64,000 nt of DNA from Rhodobacteraceae bacterium Alg231-04 (lineage in GTDB: Bacteria > Pseudomonadota > Alphaproteobacteria > Rhodobacterales > Rhodobacteraceae). The first letter of the stretch is position 1; each line of letters begins with the position of its first letter. This document shows, piece by piece, positions 1-9,205 of this stretch. The stretch spans positions 542,064 to 606,063 of the forward strand of contig FREY01000003.1 of the NCBI GenBank assembly GCA_900143635.1, given 5' to 3'. The position numbers and the translations under genes are program-made. Below the pieces are notes generated by a model. The model was not told where the DNA came from. It worked only from the letters and a program-made list of their open reading frames with translations, and made no database searches.

Positions 1-2243
1 GGACTGCCTTCAGCGCGTTCAAACAGTTCGGTGCCGGGGCGGACCTCAAATTCCGGCTGGAACTTATTGAGGAAGAAACCCGGTTGGAACAGGGTGAAGG
101 CCACCAGCAACAGCGCCACGCTCTCCCAGATCTTCGACTTCACCATGAAATAGTTCATCGTACCGGCCGCAAACAGAAGCATCGCCACCATCGCCACAAG
201 GAAGACAAAGACCGCCTGATAGGGGCCCACATCAATCAGCAGCAGATCGGTGTTGAAGATGAACAGGAACGGCAAAAGCGCGGTGCGGATCGAATAGAAG
301 AACGCCTGAAAACCGGTGCGCAGCGGATCGCCGCGTGAAATGGCTGCCGCCGCAAAACTGGCGAGCCCCACAGGCGGCGTCACATCCGCCATGATGCCGA
401 AGTAGAAGACAAACATATGCACCGCGACCAGCGGCACGATGAGGCCGTTTTGCGCGCCCAGTTCAACCACAACCCCGGCCATGAGCGAGGACACAACGAT
501 ATAGTTCGCGGTGGTCGGCAGGCCCATGCCCAGCACGATGGAGATCAGCGCCACAAAGAACAGCATCGCCAGCAAATTGCCGCCCGACAGGAATTCGACG
601 AATTCGGCCATCACCTGACCAATGCCGGTCAGTGTCACGGCGCCGACGATGATGCCCGCCACGCCCATGGCAGCCGCAAGGCCGATCATGTTGCGCGCGC
701 CCGAGATCAGACCCTCGGCAATTTCAGCCATGCCATTGCGAACCTCTCCCATAATGTCACCCTGATGGCGGAAGAAGGCCTTGAGCGGGTTTTGTGTTGC
801 CAGAATCACCAGCATGGCAATCGCCGACCAGAAGGCCGACAGGCCGGGCGATTTGCGCTCGATCATCAGCAGGTACATCAGCAGCAGGATCGGCATGATA
901 TAGTGGATGCCGGTCTTGAAAATCTCCTTGGTCGGCGGCAGGTGCTGCATGCTTTCCAGGCTCATTTCCAGATCCGGGCCTTGCGCGGCAAAGCGCACCG
1001 CAGCGATATAGGCCACCACCATGGCCGCGACCAACACCCAGATTGAAGCCGCGCCAAAGGCGCTTTCGGCCGCATTCACGATCACACCGCACAGCCAGAG
1101 CGTGCCGCCCGCGATCACAATGCAAGACGCGATGATGAACACCGCACCCAGCATGAATTTGACCGGATGCATGCGGCTGGTGCCGGGCATCTTCATCTTC
1201 AGCGCTTCGAGGTGCACAATGTAAATCAGCGCGATATAGGAAATCGCCGCTGGCACGATCGCGGTTTTCACCACCTCGATATAAGAAATGCCGACATATT
1301 CGGTCATCAGGAAGGCCACAGCCCCCATCACCGGCGGCGTCAAAACCCCGTTGATCGAGGAGGAGACCTCAACCGCACCCGCCTTGGTGGATGGGAAGCC
1401 GACCTTTTTCATCAGCGGAATGGTGAAGGTGCCGGTGGTAACAACATTGGCGATGGAGGATCCCGAAATCAGCCCCGTGGCCGCAGAGGCAATCACCGCC
1501 GCCTTGGCCGGGCCACCGCGCAGATGGCCGAGAGAAGCAAAGGCCAGTTGCAGGAAGTAGTTGCCCGCCCCCGCCTGATTGAGCAGCGCGCCAAACAGCA
1601 CGAACAGAAACACAAAACCGGATGAAACGCCCAGCGCGACGCCAAAAACTCCCTCGGTGGTCAGCCACATATGGCTCATCGCTTTGTTGACCGACGCGCC
1701 CTTCCACTGGACCACTTCCGGCAAGCCGGACCAGGAACCGAAGAAGACATAGGCGAGGAAGAACAGCGCCACCCCCATCAGCGGGAAACCAAGCGAACGG
1801 CGCGCGGCCTCCATCAACAGGATGATGCCGATGACCGAAACAATGACATCGACCTGACTGGGAGACCCGGTGCGCGCAGCGATGCCATTATAAGCGTAGA
1901 ACAGATAAGAGGCGGCAAGCGCGCCGATGATGGCGATCACCCAGGTGGCGACCGGTATCCTGTGGCGCGGGCTGGACTTCAGCCCCGGAAAGGCGATGAA
2001 AGCCAGAAGAACCGCAAAGCCAAGGTGGATGGCGCGGGTCTGGGTGTCGTTCCAGACGCCAATACCAAGGATGAAGGGCAGCGGCGAAGCAATCCACAGC
2101 TGGTACAGCGACCAGACCAGCGGAATGTACCATAAGGAACGCTTGCCGAAGGCGTCATCGGGCACCCGTCCTCCGGTGTCTGAATCGGCAATGAAATCTT
2201 CCAGTGCCGTATCTGGTGCCGCCTGACCGTCCGCTTGTGCCAT
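1..2243 (-). CDS. TRAP transporter fused permease (TAXI type, 4TM/12TM), C-terminus beyond window
   Basis: This is the fused small-plus-large membrane subunit of a TAXI-type tripartite ATP-independent periplasmic transporter, which imports a solute using an ion gradient. The minus-strand frame is open from an ATG at 2243 to the window start (747 codons visible), so the C-terminus is missing. An AGGGGA ribosome site lies just upstream of the ATG. A hydrophilic N-terminus of about 35 residues is followed by many hydrophobic segments. Family-typical stretches are GLISGSSIANVVTTGTF, SSSINGVLTPPVMGA and MGLPTTANYIVVSSLMA. The gene lies downstream of the matching binding protein at 2336-3301. The substrate is unknown; the divergent dehydrogenase/BKACE/aminotransferase operon suggests an amino or carboxylic compound (inference). 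Confidence 0.95.
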   Translation of the reverse strand, partial: MAQADGQAAPDTALEDFIADSDTGGRVPDDAFGKRSLWYIPLVWSLYQLWIASPLPFILGIGVWNDTQTRAIHLGFAVLLAFIAFPGLKSSPRHRIPVATWVIAIIGALAASYLFYAYNGIAARTGSPSQVDVIVSVIGIILLMEAARRSLGFPLMGVALFFLAYVFFGSWSGLPEVVQWKGASVNKAMSHMWLTTEGVFGVALGVSSGFVFLFVLFGALLNQAGAGNYFLQLAFASLGHLRGGPAKAAVIASAATGLISGSSIANVVTTGTFTIPLMKKVGFPSTKAGAVEVSSSINGVLTPPVMGAVAFLMTEYVGISYIEVVKTAIVPAAISYIALIYIVHLEALKMKMPGTSRMHPVKFMLGAVFIIASCIVIAGGTLWLCGVIVNAAESAFGAASIWVLVAAMVVAYIAAVRFAAQGPDLEMSLESMQHLPPTKEIFKTGIHYIMPILLLMYLLMIERKSPGLSAFWSAIAMLVILATQNPLKAFFRHQGDIMGEVRNGMAEIAEGLISGARNMIGLAAAMGVAGIIVGAVTLTGIGQVMAEFVEFLSGGNLLAMLFFVALISIVLGMGLPTTANYIVVSSLMAGVVVELGAQNGLIVPLVAVHMFVFYFGIMADVTPPVGLASFAAAAISRGDPLRTGFQAFFYSIRTALLPFLFIFNTDLLLIDVGPYQAVFVFLVAMVAMLLFAAGTMNYFMVKSKIWESVALLLVAFTLFQPGFFLNKFQPEFEVRPGTELFERAEGS

Positions 2244-2283
2244 GTCATCCCCTAACAAATTTATTTTTTATACAGGCAAACCC

Positions 2284-2306
2284 CCGGCACCGTTGATAGG
2301 TGCCGG
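2284..2306 (-). terminator. Hairpin between binding-protein and permease genes
   Basis: An 8-bp perfect stem (CCGGCACC with GGTGCCGG) encloses a 7-nt loop, downstream of the binding-protein stop on the minus strand. Only a short, mixed T-rich stretch follows on that strand. It is better read as an intercistronic, partially terminating or mRNA-stabilising hairpin that would give more binding protein than permease than as a full terminator. Confidence 0.5.
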
Positions 2307-2335
2307 AGGCCTTTCATTTCAGCAAAGCAATGGAC

Positions 2336-3301
2336 TTACTTCCAGCCGCGCTCGGCGTAGTACTTCATCGCACCGGGGTGGATTTCAGCGGTCAGCCCGT
2401 CAACGACCATCTCGGTTTCTACCAGACGGCCAAAGGCAGGGTGCAGCTTTTTGAAGTCATCGAAGTTTTCAAACACAGCCGAAACCAGCGCATAGACAAC
2501 CTCGTCCGAGGTGTCAGCCGAGGTCACAAACGTCGCCTTGGGGCCCCAGGACGCGATGTCGTCGGCGTTGCCGGGATACATGCCGCCGGGGATGGTGGCG
2601 GCCGCATAGGCCGAGTTTTCAGCCAAGAGCGTGTCGATGCCAGCACCGGCCAGCGGGATGATCTTCACGTCGCAGGTGGAGGTCGCTTCCTGAGAAGACC
2701 CGTTCGGCAGGCCCGCGGCCCAGATGGTGGCGTCGATCTTGCCGTCGCAGAGCGCTGCTGCCTGCTCAGACGACTTCAGCTCAGCCGCGAGAGAGAAATC
2801 ACCAGCCGTCAGGCCGGAGTATTTCATCAGGGTTTCAGCCAGAACGCGGGTGCCGGAACCGGGGTTTGCGATATTGACCTTCTTGCCCTTCAGGTCTTCG
2901 ACCGATGCAATGCCGCTGTCAGCGCGGGCCATCAGGTGCATCGGCTCCGGGTGGACCGAGAACAGAGCGCGCAGGCCATCAAAGGCGCCATCCTCTGCAA
3001 ATTTGCCGGAACCGGCTACGGCGGCGGCCTGTACGTCGGACTGCACAACACCAAAGTCCAGCTCACCCTGACGGATGGTGCGGGTGTTGTAGACTGAACC
3101 ACCGGTGGATTCGACCGAGCAGCGGATGCCGTGCTCTTTACGGCCCTTGTTCACCAGACGGCAGATCGCGCCGCCAGTGGGGTAATACACGCCGGTCACA
3201 CCGCCGGTGCCAATGGTTACGAACTGCTGATCGGCGGCAAAGGCGCCGGTGCTCAGGGTGGCTGCGGCAGCAAATGCGCCGAAAGTTGCCTTGAGGTTCA
3301 T
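2336..3301 (-). CDS. TAXI family TRAP transporter solute-binding protein
   Basis: This is the periplasmic substrate-binding subunit of the TRAP transporter. The 321-residue protein has a clear Sec signal peptide (MNLKATFGAF then a hydrophobic core, cleavage near GAFA-AD at about residue 22). The mature start QFVTIGTGGVTGVYYPTGG is the hallmark of the TAXI (TRAP-associated extracytoplasmic immunogenic) family. The length is normal for the family. It is followed after about 90 bp, across a hairpin, by the fused permease, and preceded by an RpiR-type regulator on the same strand. TAXI proteins are known to take up dicarboxylates, amino acids or other organic anions; the ligand here cannot be told from sequence. 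Confidence 0.93.
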   Translation of the reverse strand: MNLKATFGAFAAAATLSTGAFAADQQFVTIGTGGVTGVYYPTGGAICRLVNKGRKEHGIRCSVESTGGSVYNTRTIRQGELDFGVVQSDVQAAAVAGSGKFAEDGAFDGLRALFSVHPEPMHLMARADSGIASVEDLKGKKVNIANPGSGTRVLAETLMKYSGLTAGDFSLAAELKSSEQAAALCDGKIDATIWAAGLPNGSSQEATSTCDVKIIPLAGAGIDTLLAENSAYAAATIPGGMYPGNADDIASWGPKATFVTSADTSDEVVYALVSAVFENFDDFKKLHPAFGRLVETEMVVDGLTAEIHPGAMKYYAERGWK

Positions 3302-3397
3302 CGTTATTTCTCCCGAAACTTGTTATACTGCCGCGCTTTAACGCGTGCATTCGTGACATGGAAGGTTGCGAAAGTTCTTTTTTATGTCACCTGAAAA

Positions 3398-4306
3398 CTA
3401 ATGTTTTTTTTGGGCTATCCAGTAAGCGTTGTTGTTCTTCCGCAGGTCTTCATAGGATCTGATTCGATCCCGGGCATCGTCTCCGCCCAGGTTCACCAGA
3501 AGTGCCAGAAGGCTTTCAATCACGGCCAATGCGCCTGTGTAACAACCGAAATGGTGCGTACTGATTACTGACACAACCAGAGTCTCCTCTGGTGTAAAAT
3601 CAGAAGACACCACATCGGAATCGGAAATCAAGATAAGTTTCACACCCTTAGCACGGGCAAACTTGCAAGCCTCGATGGTTTCGCGTGAATAGGGCGTGAA
3701 ACTGATGGCGATCATCACATCACCCGGCCCGGCATAGTTCAGCTCGTCTATGGCGCTGTTCATGTGGCGCGGGATTAATTGCAGTGATGGCAGGGCCATG
3801 CGCCCGACATAGTGAAAATAATAGGCCAGTGCATAACTGGCGCGCACCGCCGTCAGGTAGACATTGTCCGCCTCCAGCAGCATCGCCGCCACCCGCTCCA
3901 TCTGTTCCGAGGTCTGGCGCTCTAGCGAGCGCTGCACGATTGCCATCGAATTCACGGCCGCATCAGCCTGCGCCTGCCCCAGCGCATTGCCATCGCGCAG
4001 TTCGTCCACCCAAGGCGGGCGTTCCGTCAGCTCGGTCGACGAAACCAGCGCGTGTCGAAACGGCTCGCGCAGTTCTTCATAGCCAGCAAACCCCAGCCGG
4101 TTTGCCATGCGAACCAGCGTATAGGTGCTGACCCCGGACTTACGGGCCGTTTCGCGGATCGGGTCCAAGCCAAAGTCCGATGGATGATCAACGATGTACT
4201 TGGCCACCGTTTTCAGGCGCGGGCTGAGGTCGGGTAGAACCGCCTTCAGCTTTGAAATCGTTTTGGTTTTCAGGGTCGGGTCCAATTGATTCGCCTTTCG
4301 CGCCAT
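3398..4306 (-). CDS. RpiR/MurR family transcriptional regulator
   Basis: A 302-residue regulator with an N-terminal RpiR helix-turn-helix (about residues 10-85, including SPRLKTVAKYIVDHP and ARKSGVSTYTLVRMANRLGF) and a C-terminal SIS domain (about 130-270, including AISFTPYSRETIEACKFARAKG). SIS domains of this family normally sense sugar phosphates or other phosphorylated metabolites. The ATG at 4306 is chosen because the reading frame further upstream has no homology character and would overlap the divergent promoter region. It sits between the TRAP genes (same strand) and the divergent dehydrogenase operon, so it is the likely local controller of both (inference). Confidence 0.9.
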   Translation of the reverse strand: MARKANQLDPTLKTKTISKLKAVLPDLSPRLKTVAKYIVDHPSDFGLDPIRETARKSGVSTYTLVRMANRLGFAGYEELREPFRHALVSSTELTERPPWVDELRDGNALGQAQADAAVNSMAIVQRSLERQTSEQMERVAAMLLEADNVYLTAVRASYALAYYFHYVGRMALPSLQLIPRHMNSAIDELNYAGPGDVMIAISFTPYSRETIEACKFARAKGVKLILISDSDVVSSDFTPEETLVVSVISTHHFGCYTGALAVIESLLALLVNLGGDDARDRIRSYEDLRKNNNAYWIAQKKH

Positions 4307-4435
4307 TGCCGCCAATTTAAAAACATACGTTATTTTTTCACTTCGTTGACATGTTTTGTATTTCCGCCATGGTTTTCCACAACGAAACTTCCCCTGCTCG
4401 GCACATGTCCGGGCGCTGTTCAACGGAACCTGCCA

Positions 4436-6832
4436 ATGGCACACCAACTCCCCTCTCACGCGTCTGTCGTTGTTATCGGCGGCGGCATCATGGGCTGCTC
4501 TACGCTTTATCATCTGGCCAAGATGGGCGTCACCGACGCGATCCTGCTGGAGCGTAACAAGCTTACCTCGGGCACCACATGGCATTCGGCGGCGCAGGTG
4601 CGTGCGCTGCGCCATTCGCGCAACCTGACACGGATGATCCAGTATTCAGTGGATCTCTATTCACAGCTCGAGGCCGAGACCGGCCAGAATGTAGGCTGGA
4701 TCCAGAAAGGCTCTCTCTCGGTTGCCACCTCCGAAGGCCGCATGGCCCATATCCAGCGGCAGGAAGCGCTGGCCCATGCCTTTGGGGTTGAGGCAAAGTC
4801 GATCAGCCCCGGAGAGGCCAAGGAACGCTGGCCGCTGATGAACGCTGACGATGTGATCGGCGCGGTCTGGTCACCTGATGACGGGCGGGTGTCGCCCTCC
4901 GATGTCTGCGCCGCATTGGTGAAGGCTGCCAAGGGGCTGGGCGCGCGGATCTTTGAGGACACCGGTGTGACCGGTATCCTGACGGAGAACGGCAAAGTTG
5001 TCGGGGTAGAGACGACCCAAGGCACCGTCGCTTGTGATGCCATCGCGCTGTGCACCGGGCTCTGGTCGCGTGAAGCCGGCGCCATGGCTGGTGCTGAAGT
5101 GCCAGCATTGGCCTGCGAACACTTCTACCTGCTGACCAAGCCAATTGATGGCATTGAGGGCAACATGCCGACCCTCAGCGATCACGACAATCACCTCTAT
5201 ATCCGTGACGATTCCGGCGGGCTGCTGGTCGGCTGTTTTGAACCCATGGGCAAGCCGATCAAACCCGGCATCCTGGATGAAACCTTTGAATTCGGCCTGT
5301 TGGGCGAAGACTGGGACCATTTTGAGCCTATGATGATGAACGCGCTTCATCGCCTGCCTGCACTGGAAACGGCCGAGGTCAAAATGCTACTCAATGGCCC
5401 CGAAAGCTTTACCCCAGATGGCATGTTCATGCTGGGGGAGACAGCCGAGACCAAGGGGCTGTTTCTGGGCTGCGGGATGAATTCAGTCGGCATGGCTTCG
5501 GGTGGTGGCGCGGGCATGAACCTCGCCCATTGTATCGTTCATGGCCACACCGCTTACGATCTGGGTGAGGCCGACGCCAAACGGTTCGCGCCCATCTTCA
5601 ACAATATCGATCACTTGATGGCCCGCGCGCCCGAAATCCTCGGCACCCATTACGAGATTGCTTACCCTGGGCGTCAGCTCTCAACTGCGCGGGGTCTGCG
5701 CGCCCTGCCCCTTGATACATCCTACAAGGCGGCGGGCGCGCAGTTCAGCCAGGTCTACGGCTGGGAACGGCCCTTGTATTTTGGCAAGACGCAGGAACCC
5801 GACCTGACGTTCCAGCGCCCCAACTGGTTCGAAAACGTGGCCGCTGAGGTGAAAGCCGCGCATGAGGCTGCGGCGATCTTTGACGCATCGCCCTTCGGCA
5901 AGGTCGAGGTTGTGGGCCCCGATGCAGAAGCCTTCCTGCAGCACGTCTGTGCGGCCAATATGGCCAAGGCACCGGGCTCGGCGATCTACACGGCGATCCT
6001 GAACGAACGCGGCACCTATGAAAGCGATCTGACCGCCCATCGGATCACCGACACGCACTACCGCCTGTTCACCGGCACCAATGCGATCAGGCGCGATCTG
6101 ACATGGTTCAGGCGCCACGCTGACGGTTTCGATATCACCCTGACCGACCGCACCGAGGATTACGCCGTTCTTGGCCTGATGGGGCCGGAGGCGGCACGGA
6201 TCGTCACCGAATGTGGCGCTCCAGAGCTGAATGACCTCGGATACTTCAAGGTCGGCCCGGCGCATATCGCCGGCAAACATGTGCGCGCGGTGCGGATGTC
6301 TTATGTCGGTGAAGCAGGTTGGGAGATCACGATGAAGGCGGAGAATGCACAGACCGTCTATGACGCCCTCACTGCTGCCGGGGCCACGCCTGCCGGGCTT
6401 TACGCGCAAACCTCGATGCGGATTGAGAAAGGCTTTGCCGCAATGGGACACGAGCTGGACAGCGACATCACGCCTGTAGAGACTGGCATGGCGATGATGG
6501 CCTCCAAGAAAAAGGACTACATCGGGTCGGACGCCCTGAATGCACGGCGCGACAGCGGGGTTCGCTCGCTGGTCACGGTGATCTTTGAGGATGAGACCGC
6601 CGTACCGCTGGGACACGAGCCGATCTATGCGGAGGGCGATATCATCGGCCACACGACTTCCACCGCATTCGGCTACCGCATCGGCAAGCCCATCGCGCTG
6701 GCCCACGCGCATGGCGCGGATCTGGACGGCAAAGACGTCACCGTCGAAGTCACCGGCAAACGGTATGTGGCCCGTCTGCAATTCGCCCCAGCCTATGACC
6801 CGAAGGGCCTGCGGATGAGAGGAGCGGCCTGA
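4436..6832 (+). CDS. FAD-dependent dehydrogenase with C-terminal GcvT (folate-binding) domains, DMGDH/sarcosine dehydrogenase-like
   Basis: A 798-residue two-part enzyme. Residues 10-400 form a DAO-type FAD domain with VVVIGGGIMG at 11-20 and GTTWHSA at 46-52. His50 aligns with the histidine that carries covalent FAD in dimethylglycine and sarcosine dehydrogenases. From about 430 it has aminomethyltransferase (GcvT) domains that bind tetrahydrofolate and capture the one-carbon unit. Such enzymes oxidatively demethylate N-methyl amino acids. The start ATG at 4436 is chosen over an upstream in-frame ATG that overlaps the divergent regulator. Its stop overlaps the next start (TGATG), showing translational coupling. 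The true substrate is unknown; AAQVRAL after the His differs from classical DMGDH, so a different N-alkyl substrate is possible. Confidence 0.88.
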   Translation: MAHQLPSHASVVVIGGGIMGCSTLYHLAKMGVTDAILLERNKLTSGTTWHSAAQVRALRHSRNLTRMIQYSVDLYSQLEAETGQNVGWIQKGSLSVATSEGRMAHIQRQEALAHAFGVEAKSISPGEAKERWPLMNADDVIGAVWSPDDGRVSPSDVCAALVKAAKGLGARIFEDTGVTGILTENGKVVGVETTQGTVACDAIALCTGLWSREAGAMAGAEVPALACEHFYLLTKPIDGIEGNMPTLSDHDNHLYIRDDSGGLLVGCFEPMGKPIKPGILDETFEFGLLGEDWDHFEPMMMNALHRLPALETAEVKMLLNGPESFTPDGMFMLGETAETKGLFLGCGMNSVGMASGGGAGMNLAHCIVHGHTAYDLGEADAKRFAPIFNNIDHLMARAPEILGTHYEIAYPGRQLSTARGLRALPLDTSYKAAGAQFSQVYGWERPLYFGKTQEPDLTFQRPNWFENVAAEVKAAHEAAAIFDASPFGKVEVVGPDAEAFLQHVCAANMAKAPGSAIYTAILNERGTYESDLTAHRITDTHYRLFTGTNAIRRDLTWFRRHADGFDITLTDRTEDYAVLGLMGPEAARIVTECGAPELNDLGYFKVGPAHIAGKHVRAVRMSYVGEAGWEITMKAENAQTVYDALTAAGATPAGLYAQTSMRIEKGFAAMGHELDSDITPVETGMAMMASKKKDYIGSDALNARRDSGVRSLVTVIFEDETAVPLGHEPIYAEGDIIGHTTSTAFGYRIGKPIALAHAHGADLDGKDVTVEVTGKRYVARLQFAPAYDPKGLRMRGAA

Positions 6833-7617
6833 TGGAAAAGCCTTTCACCCTGATGGTCGCGCCCAATGGGGCGCGGCGGCAGCAATCGGATCACCCTGCC
6901 CTGCCAATAACAGCAGACGAACTGGCCGCCACGGCCAAGGCCTGTCTTGCCGAGGGTGCGGACGCCATCCACCTGCATGTCCGACAGGATGACGGCAGCC
7001 ATTCCTTGGATGCCGGGCGCTACCGCGAGGCCATCGCTGCAATAGAAGGGGCGGCCCCCGGCATGGCCATTCAGGTCACCACAGAAAGCGCCAGCGTCTA
7101 TGACGTCCCGGCACAACTTGCCTGCCTGGAGGCGTTGCGGCCCGCCTCCGCCTCTATCTCGATCCGCGAAATGGCCCGCGACCCAAAGCTGGCGGCGCGT
7201 GTTTATTCTGTGGCCGCTGAGGCTGGCACGCAGGTGCAGCATATCCTCTACACCCGCACCTGTATTGATCAGCTCTGCGCATGGCGCGAAGGCGGCGTGA
7301 TCCGAGCAGAGCAGGATGATGTGATTTTTGTTCTTGGCCAGTACAAGCCACCCGTTCTTGCACAGCCCAGTGATCTGGACGGTTTCTTGAGTGCAACTGC
7401 TGGATTAGGCCTCAACTGGGCTATCTGTGCATTCGGGCAGAACGAACACGCCTGCCTGCTGAACGCTATTCACCGCGGCGGCAATATCCGCATTGGATTT
7501 GAAAACAATATTCATACACCGGACGGCAATCTGCTGACCAGTAACGCCGCTTCGATACGAAATTTGATAACTGCGGCCCGTTCCCAAGGTCTTGTTCCCG
7601 CCGCACCAGCGGTCTGA
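6832..7617 (+). CDS. BKACE family (DUF849) protein, annotated as 3-keto-5-aminohexanoate cleavage-like, non-canonical active site
   Basis: A 261-residue TIM-barrel protein of the beta-keto acid cleavage enzyme family, which normally condenses a beta-keto acid with acetyl-CoA and splits it. Zinc ligands are present: His47 and His49 (AIHLHVRQDD) and Glu224 (RIGFENN). However, the catalytic Asp of Kce (Asp231) is Asn225 here, and the position of Kce Glu14 reads Arg15 (APNGARR). It is translationally coupled to the FAD enzyme and followed by an aminotransferase. Family membership is secure; the reaction is not, and a substrate outside the classical lysine-fermentation pathway is likely. Confidence 0.88.
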   Translation: MEKPFTLMVAPNGARRQQSDHPALPITADELAATAKACLAEGADAIHLHVRQDDGSHSLDAGRYREAIAAIEGAAPGMAIQVTTESASVYDVPAQLACLEALRPASASISIREMARDPKLAARVYSVAAEAGTQVQHILYTRTCIDQLCAWREGGVIRAEQDDVIFVLGQYKPPVLAQPSDLDGFLSATAGLGLNWAICAFGQNEHACLLNAIHRGGNIRIGFENNIHTPDGNLLTSNAASIRNLITAARSQGLVPAAPAV

Positions 7618-7643
7618 GTTTCCCCGCCCAATAGGAGGCACCC

Positions 7644-8969
7644 ATGTCCCATGTTTTTCCCCGCCACTGTAAATCCGACCTCCCCACCGCCGTGGGCGGC
7701 GAAGGCTGCTACCTGATCGATGCAAGCGGCAAGCGCTACTTTGACGGCTCCGGGGGCGCGGCGGTTTCCTGTCTGGGGCACGGCGACGCAGAAATAGCCG
7801 CGGCCATCAAGGCACAGGTGGACAAGCTGGCCTTTGCCCACACCGGGTTTTTCACCTCAGATCCGGCCGAGGAGCTGGCCGATCTTCTGATCGCCAATGC
7901 GCCGGGTGATCTGGACCGGGTCTATTTCGTCTCTGGCGGGTCCGAGGCGACCGAGGCAGCCATCAAACTGGCGCGCCAGTACCATCTGGAAAACGGTGAA
8001 CCCAACCGCCGCCACGTGATTGCGCGGCGGCAGAGCTACCACGGTAACACACTGGGCGCGCTGGCTGCAGGCGGCAATGAATGGCGGCGTCAGCAGTTTG
8101 CGCCGCTGCTGATCGACATCAGCCATATCGACCCCTGTTATGAATACGCCGAAAAACCCGAAGGCATGACCAGCTATGACTATGGTCAGCAGGCCGCGCA
8201 GGCGCTGGAGGATAAAATCCTGCGACTGGGGTCGGACAGTGTCATGGCCTTCATGGCCGAACCGGTTGTGGGGGCGACGCTGGGCGCAGTGCCGGCCGTT
8301 GAGGGCTATTTCAAGCGCATTCGCGAGATATGCGACCAGTACGGCGTTTTGCTGATCCTTGATGAGGTCATGTGCGGCATGGGGCGCACCGGGCATCTGT
8401 TTGCCTGTGACGCGGACGGGATCGCACCCGATATTCTGTGTATCGCCAAAGGATTGGGTGCCGGATATCAGCCGATCGGTGCGATGCTGTGTACGGATAA
8501 GATTTACAACGCGATCGACGGCGGCTCAGGGTTCTTCCAGCACGGGCATACCTACATCGGCCACCCGGTTGCTACTGCCGCGGGCTTGGCCGTAGTTCGC
8601 GCGCTGCTGGATCGGGGATTGGTAGAACGGGTCACACCGATGGGCGATAAGTTGCAAACGGCGCTTGTCGCAGCGCTGGGCCAGCATCCGCATGTGGGTG
8701 ACATCCGCGGACGCGGTTTGTTTCGCGGCATTGAACTGGTCGCGGACCGAGACACAAAAGCACCTTTTGATCCCGCTCTGAAACTTGCGGCAACGGTCAA
8801 GAAAGCCGCCTTTGAAGCCGGGCTGATCTGCTATCCGATGTCGGGCACAAGAGACGGGCGCAAAGGTGATCATATCCTGCTGGCCCCGCCCTTTATCCTG
8901 ACCGACGACCACGTGGACGAAATCGTCGATAAATTGAAAGCGGCCATTCTGTCGTCTCTGCCAAAATAA
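7644..8969 (+). CDS. Class III PLP-dependent aminotransferase (omega-amino acid type)
   Basis: A 441-residue fold-type I aminotransferase. It has SGGSEATEAAIKLARQYH at about 97-114, Asp240 in LLILDEVMCGMGRTG, and the Schiff-base lysine Lys269 in CIAKGLGAGYQPIGA. Length and motifs fit the aspartate-aminotransferase-like class III family acting on omega-amino acids or amines, usually with pyruvate or 2-oxoglutarate. A good AGGAGG-like site (ATAGGAGGCACCC) precedes the ATG, 26 bp after the BKACE gene. The co-operon position suggests that it removes an amino group from an intermediate made or used by the FAD and BKACE enzymes (inference). Confidence 0.92.
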   Translation: MSHVFPRHCKSDLPTAVGGEGCYLIDASGKRYFDGSGGAAVSCLGHGDAEIAAAIKAQVDKLAFAHTGFFTSDPAEELADLLIANAPGDLDRVYFVSGGSEATEAAIKLARQYHLENGEPNRRHVIARRQSYHGNTLGALAAGGNEWRRQQFAPLLIDISHIDPCYEYAEKPEGMTSYDYGQQAAQALEDKILRLGSDSVMAFMAEPVVGATLGAVPAVEGYFKRIREICDQYGVLLILDEVMCGMGRTGHLFACDADGIAPDILCIAKGLGAGYQPIGAMLCTDKIYNAIDGGSGFFQHGHTYIGHPVATAAGLAVVRALLDRGLVERVTPMGDKLQTALVAALGQHPHVGDIRGRGLFRGIELVADRDTKAPFDPALKLAATVKKAAFEAGLICYPMSGTRDGRKGDHILLAPPFILTDDHVDEIVDKLKAAILSSLPK

Positions 8970-9000
8970 GACCAGCGAACATCCGCCCAAACCGGAATCA

Positions 9001-9020
9001 GCGCGCCCAGAGTGGCGCGC
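9001..9020. other. GC-rich hairpin after aminotransferase gene
   Basis: A perfect 7-bp inverted repeat, GCGCGCC-CAGAGT-GGCGCGC, lies 31 bp after the aminotransferase stop. It has no T-run, so it may end or stabilise the catabolic mRNA. The rest of 8970-9205 has no gene that I can support. Confidence 0.35.
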
Positions 9021-9151
9021 CAGGGCCAGAAAGGCCAAAAACAAGGCGACACGCGCAACCTGAAAGGCACCAAGGGCGGCAACCATTCAGTCTGAAAGCC
9101 GCATTCCTGTTCTTGTTCCGGCACAGTCCGCAAAAATCATCACGTTGTGTT

Positions 9152-9179
9152 TTGACAATCTCAAGCTGAGCCGCCTAAT
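9152..9179 (+). promoter_or_regulatory. Candidate sigma70 promoter for the TetR gene
   Basis: TTGACA at 9152-9157 is separated by 16 bp from CCTAAT at 9174-9179, about 27 bp before the ATG at 9206. The match to the -35 is perfect and the -10 is weak. This is prediction from pattern only. Confidence 0.4.
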
Positions 9180-9205
9180 CTCAACATAGTTTTGAAAGGT
9201 TGACT

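Noticed and set aside
4307..4435. A possible RpiR operator in the divergent promoter (TTGACA at 4346 and AT-rich tract at 4321-4340)
   Set aside because: No convincing inverted repeat or -10 could be paired with the -35-like hexamer, so it is not listed as a feature.
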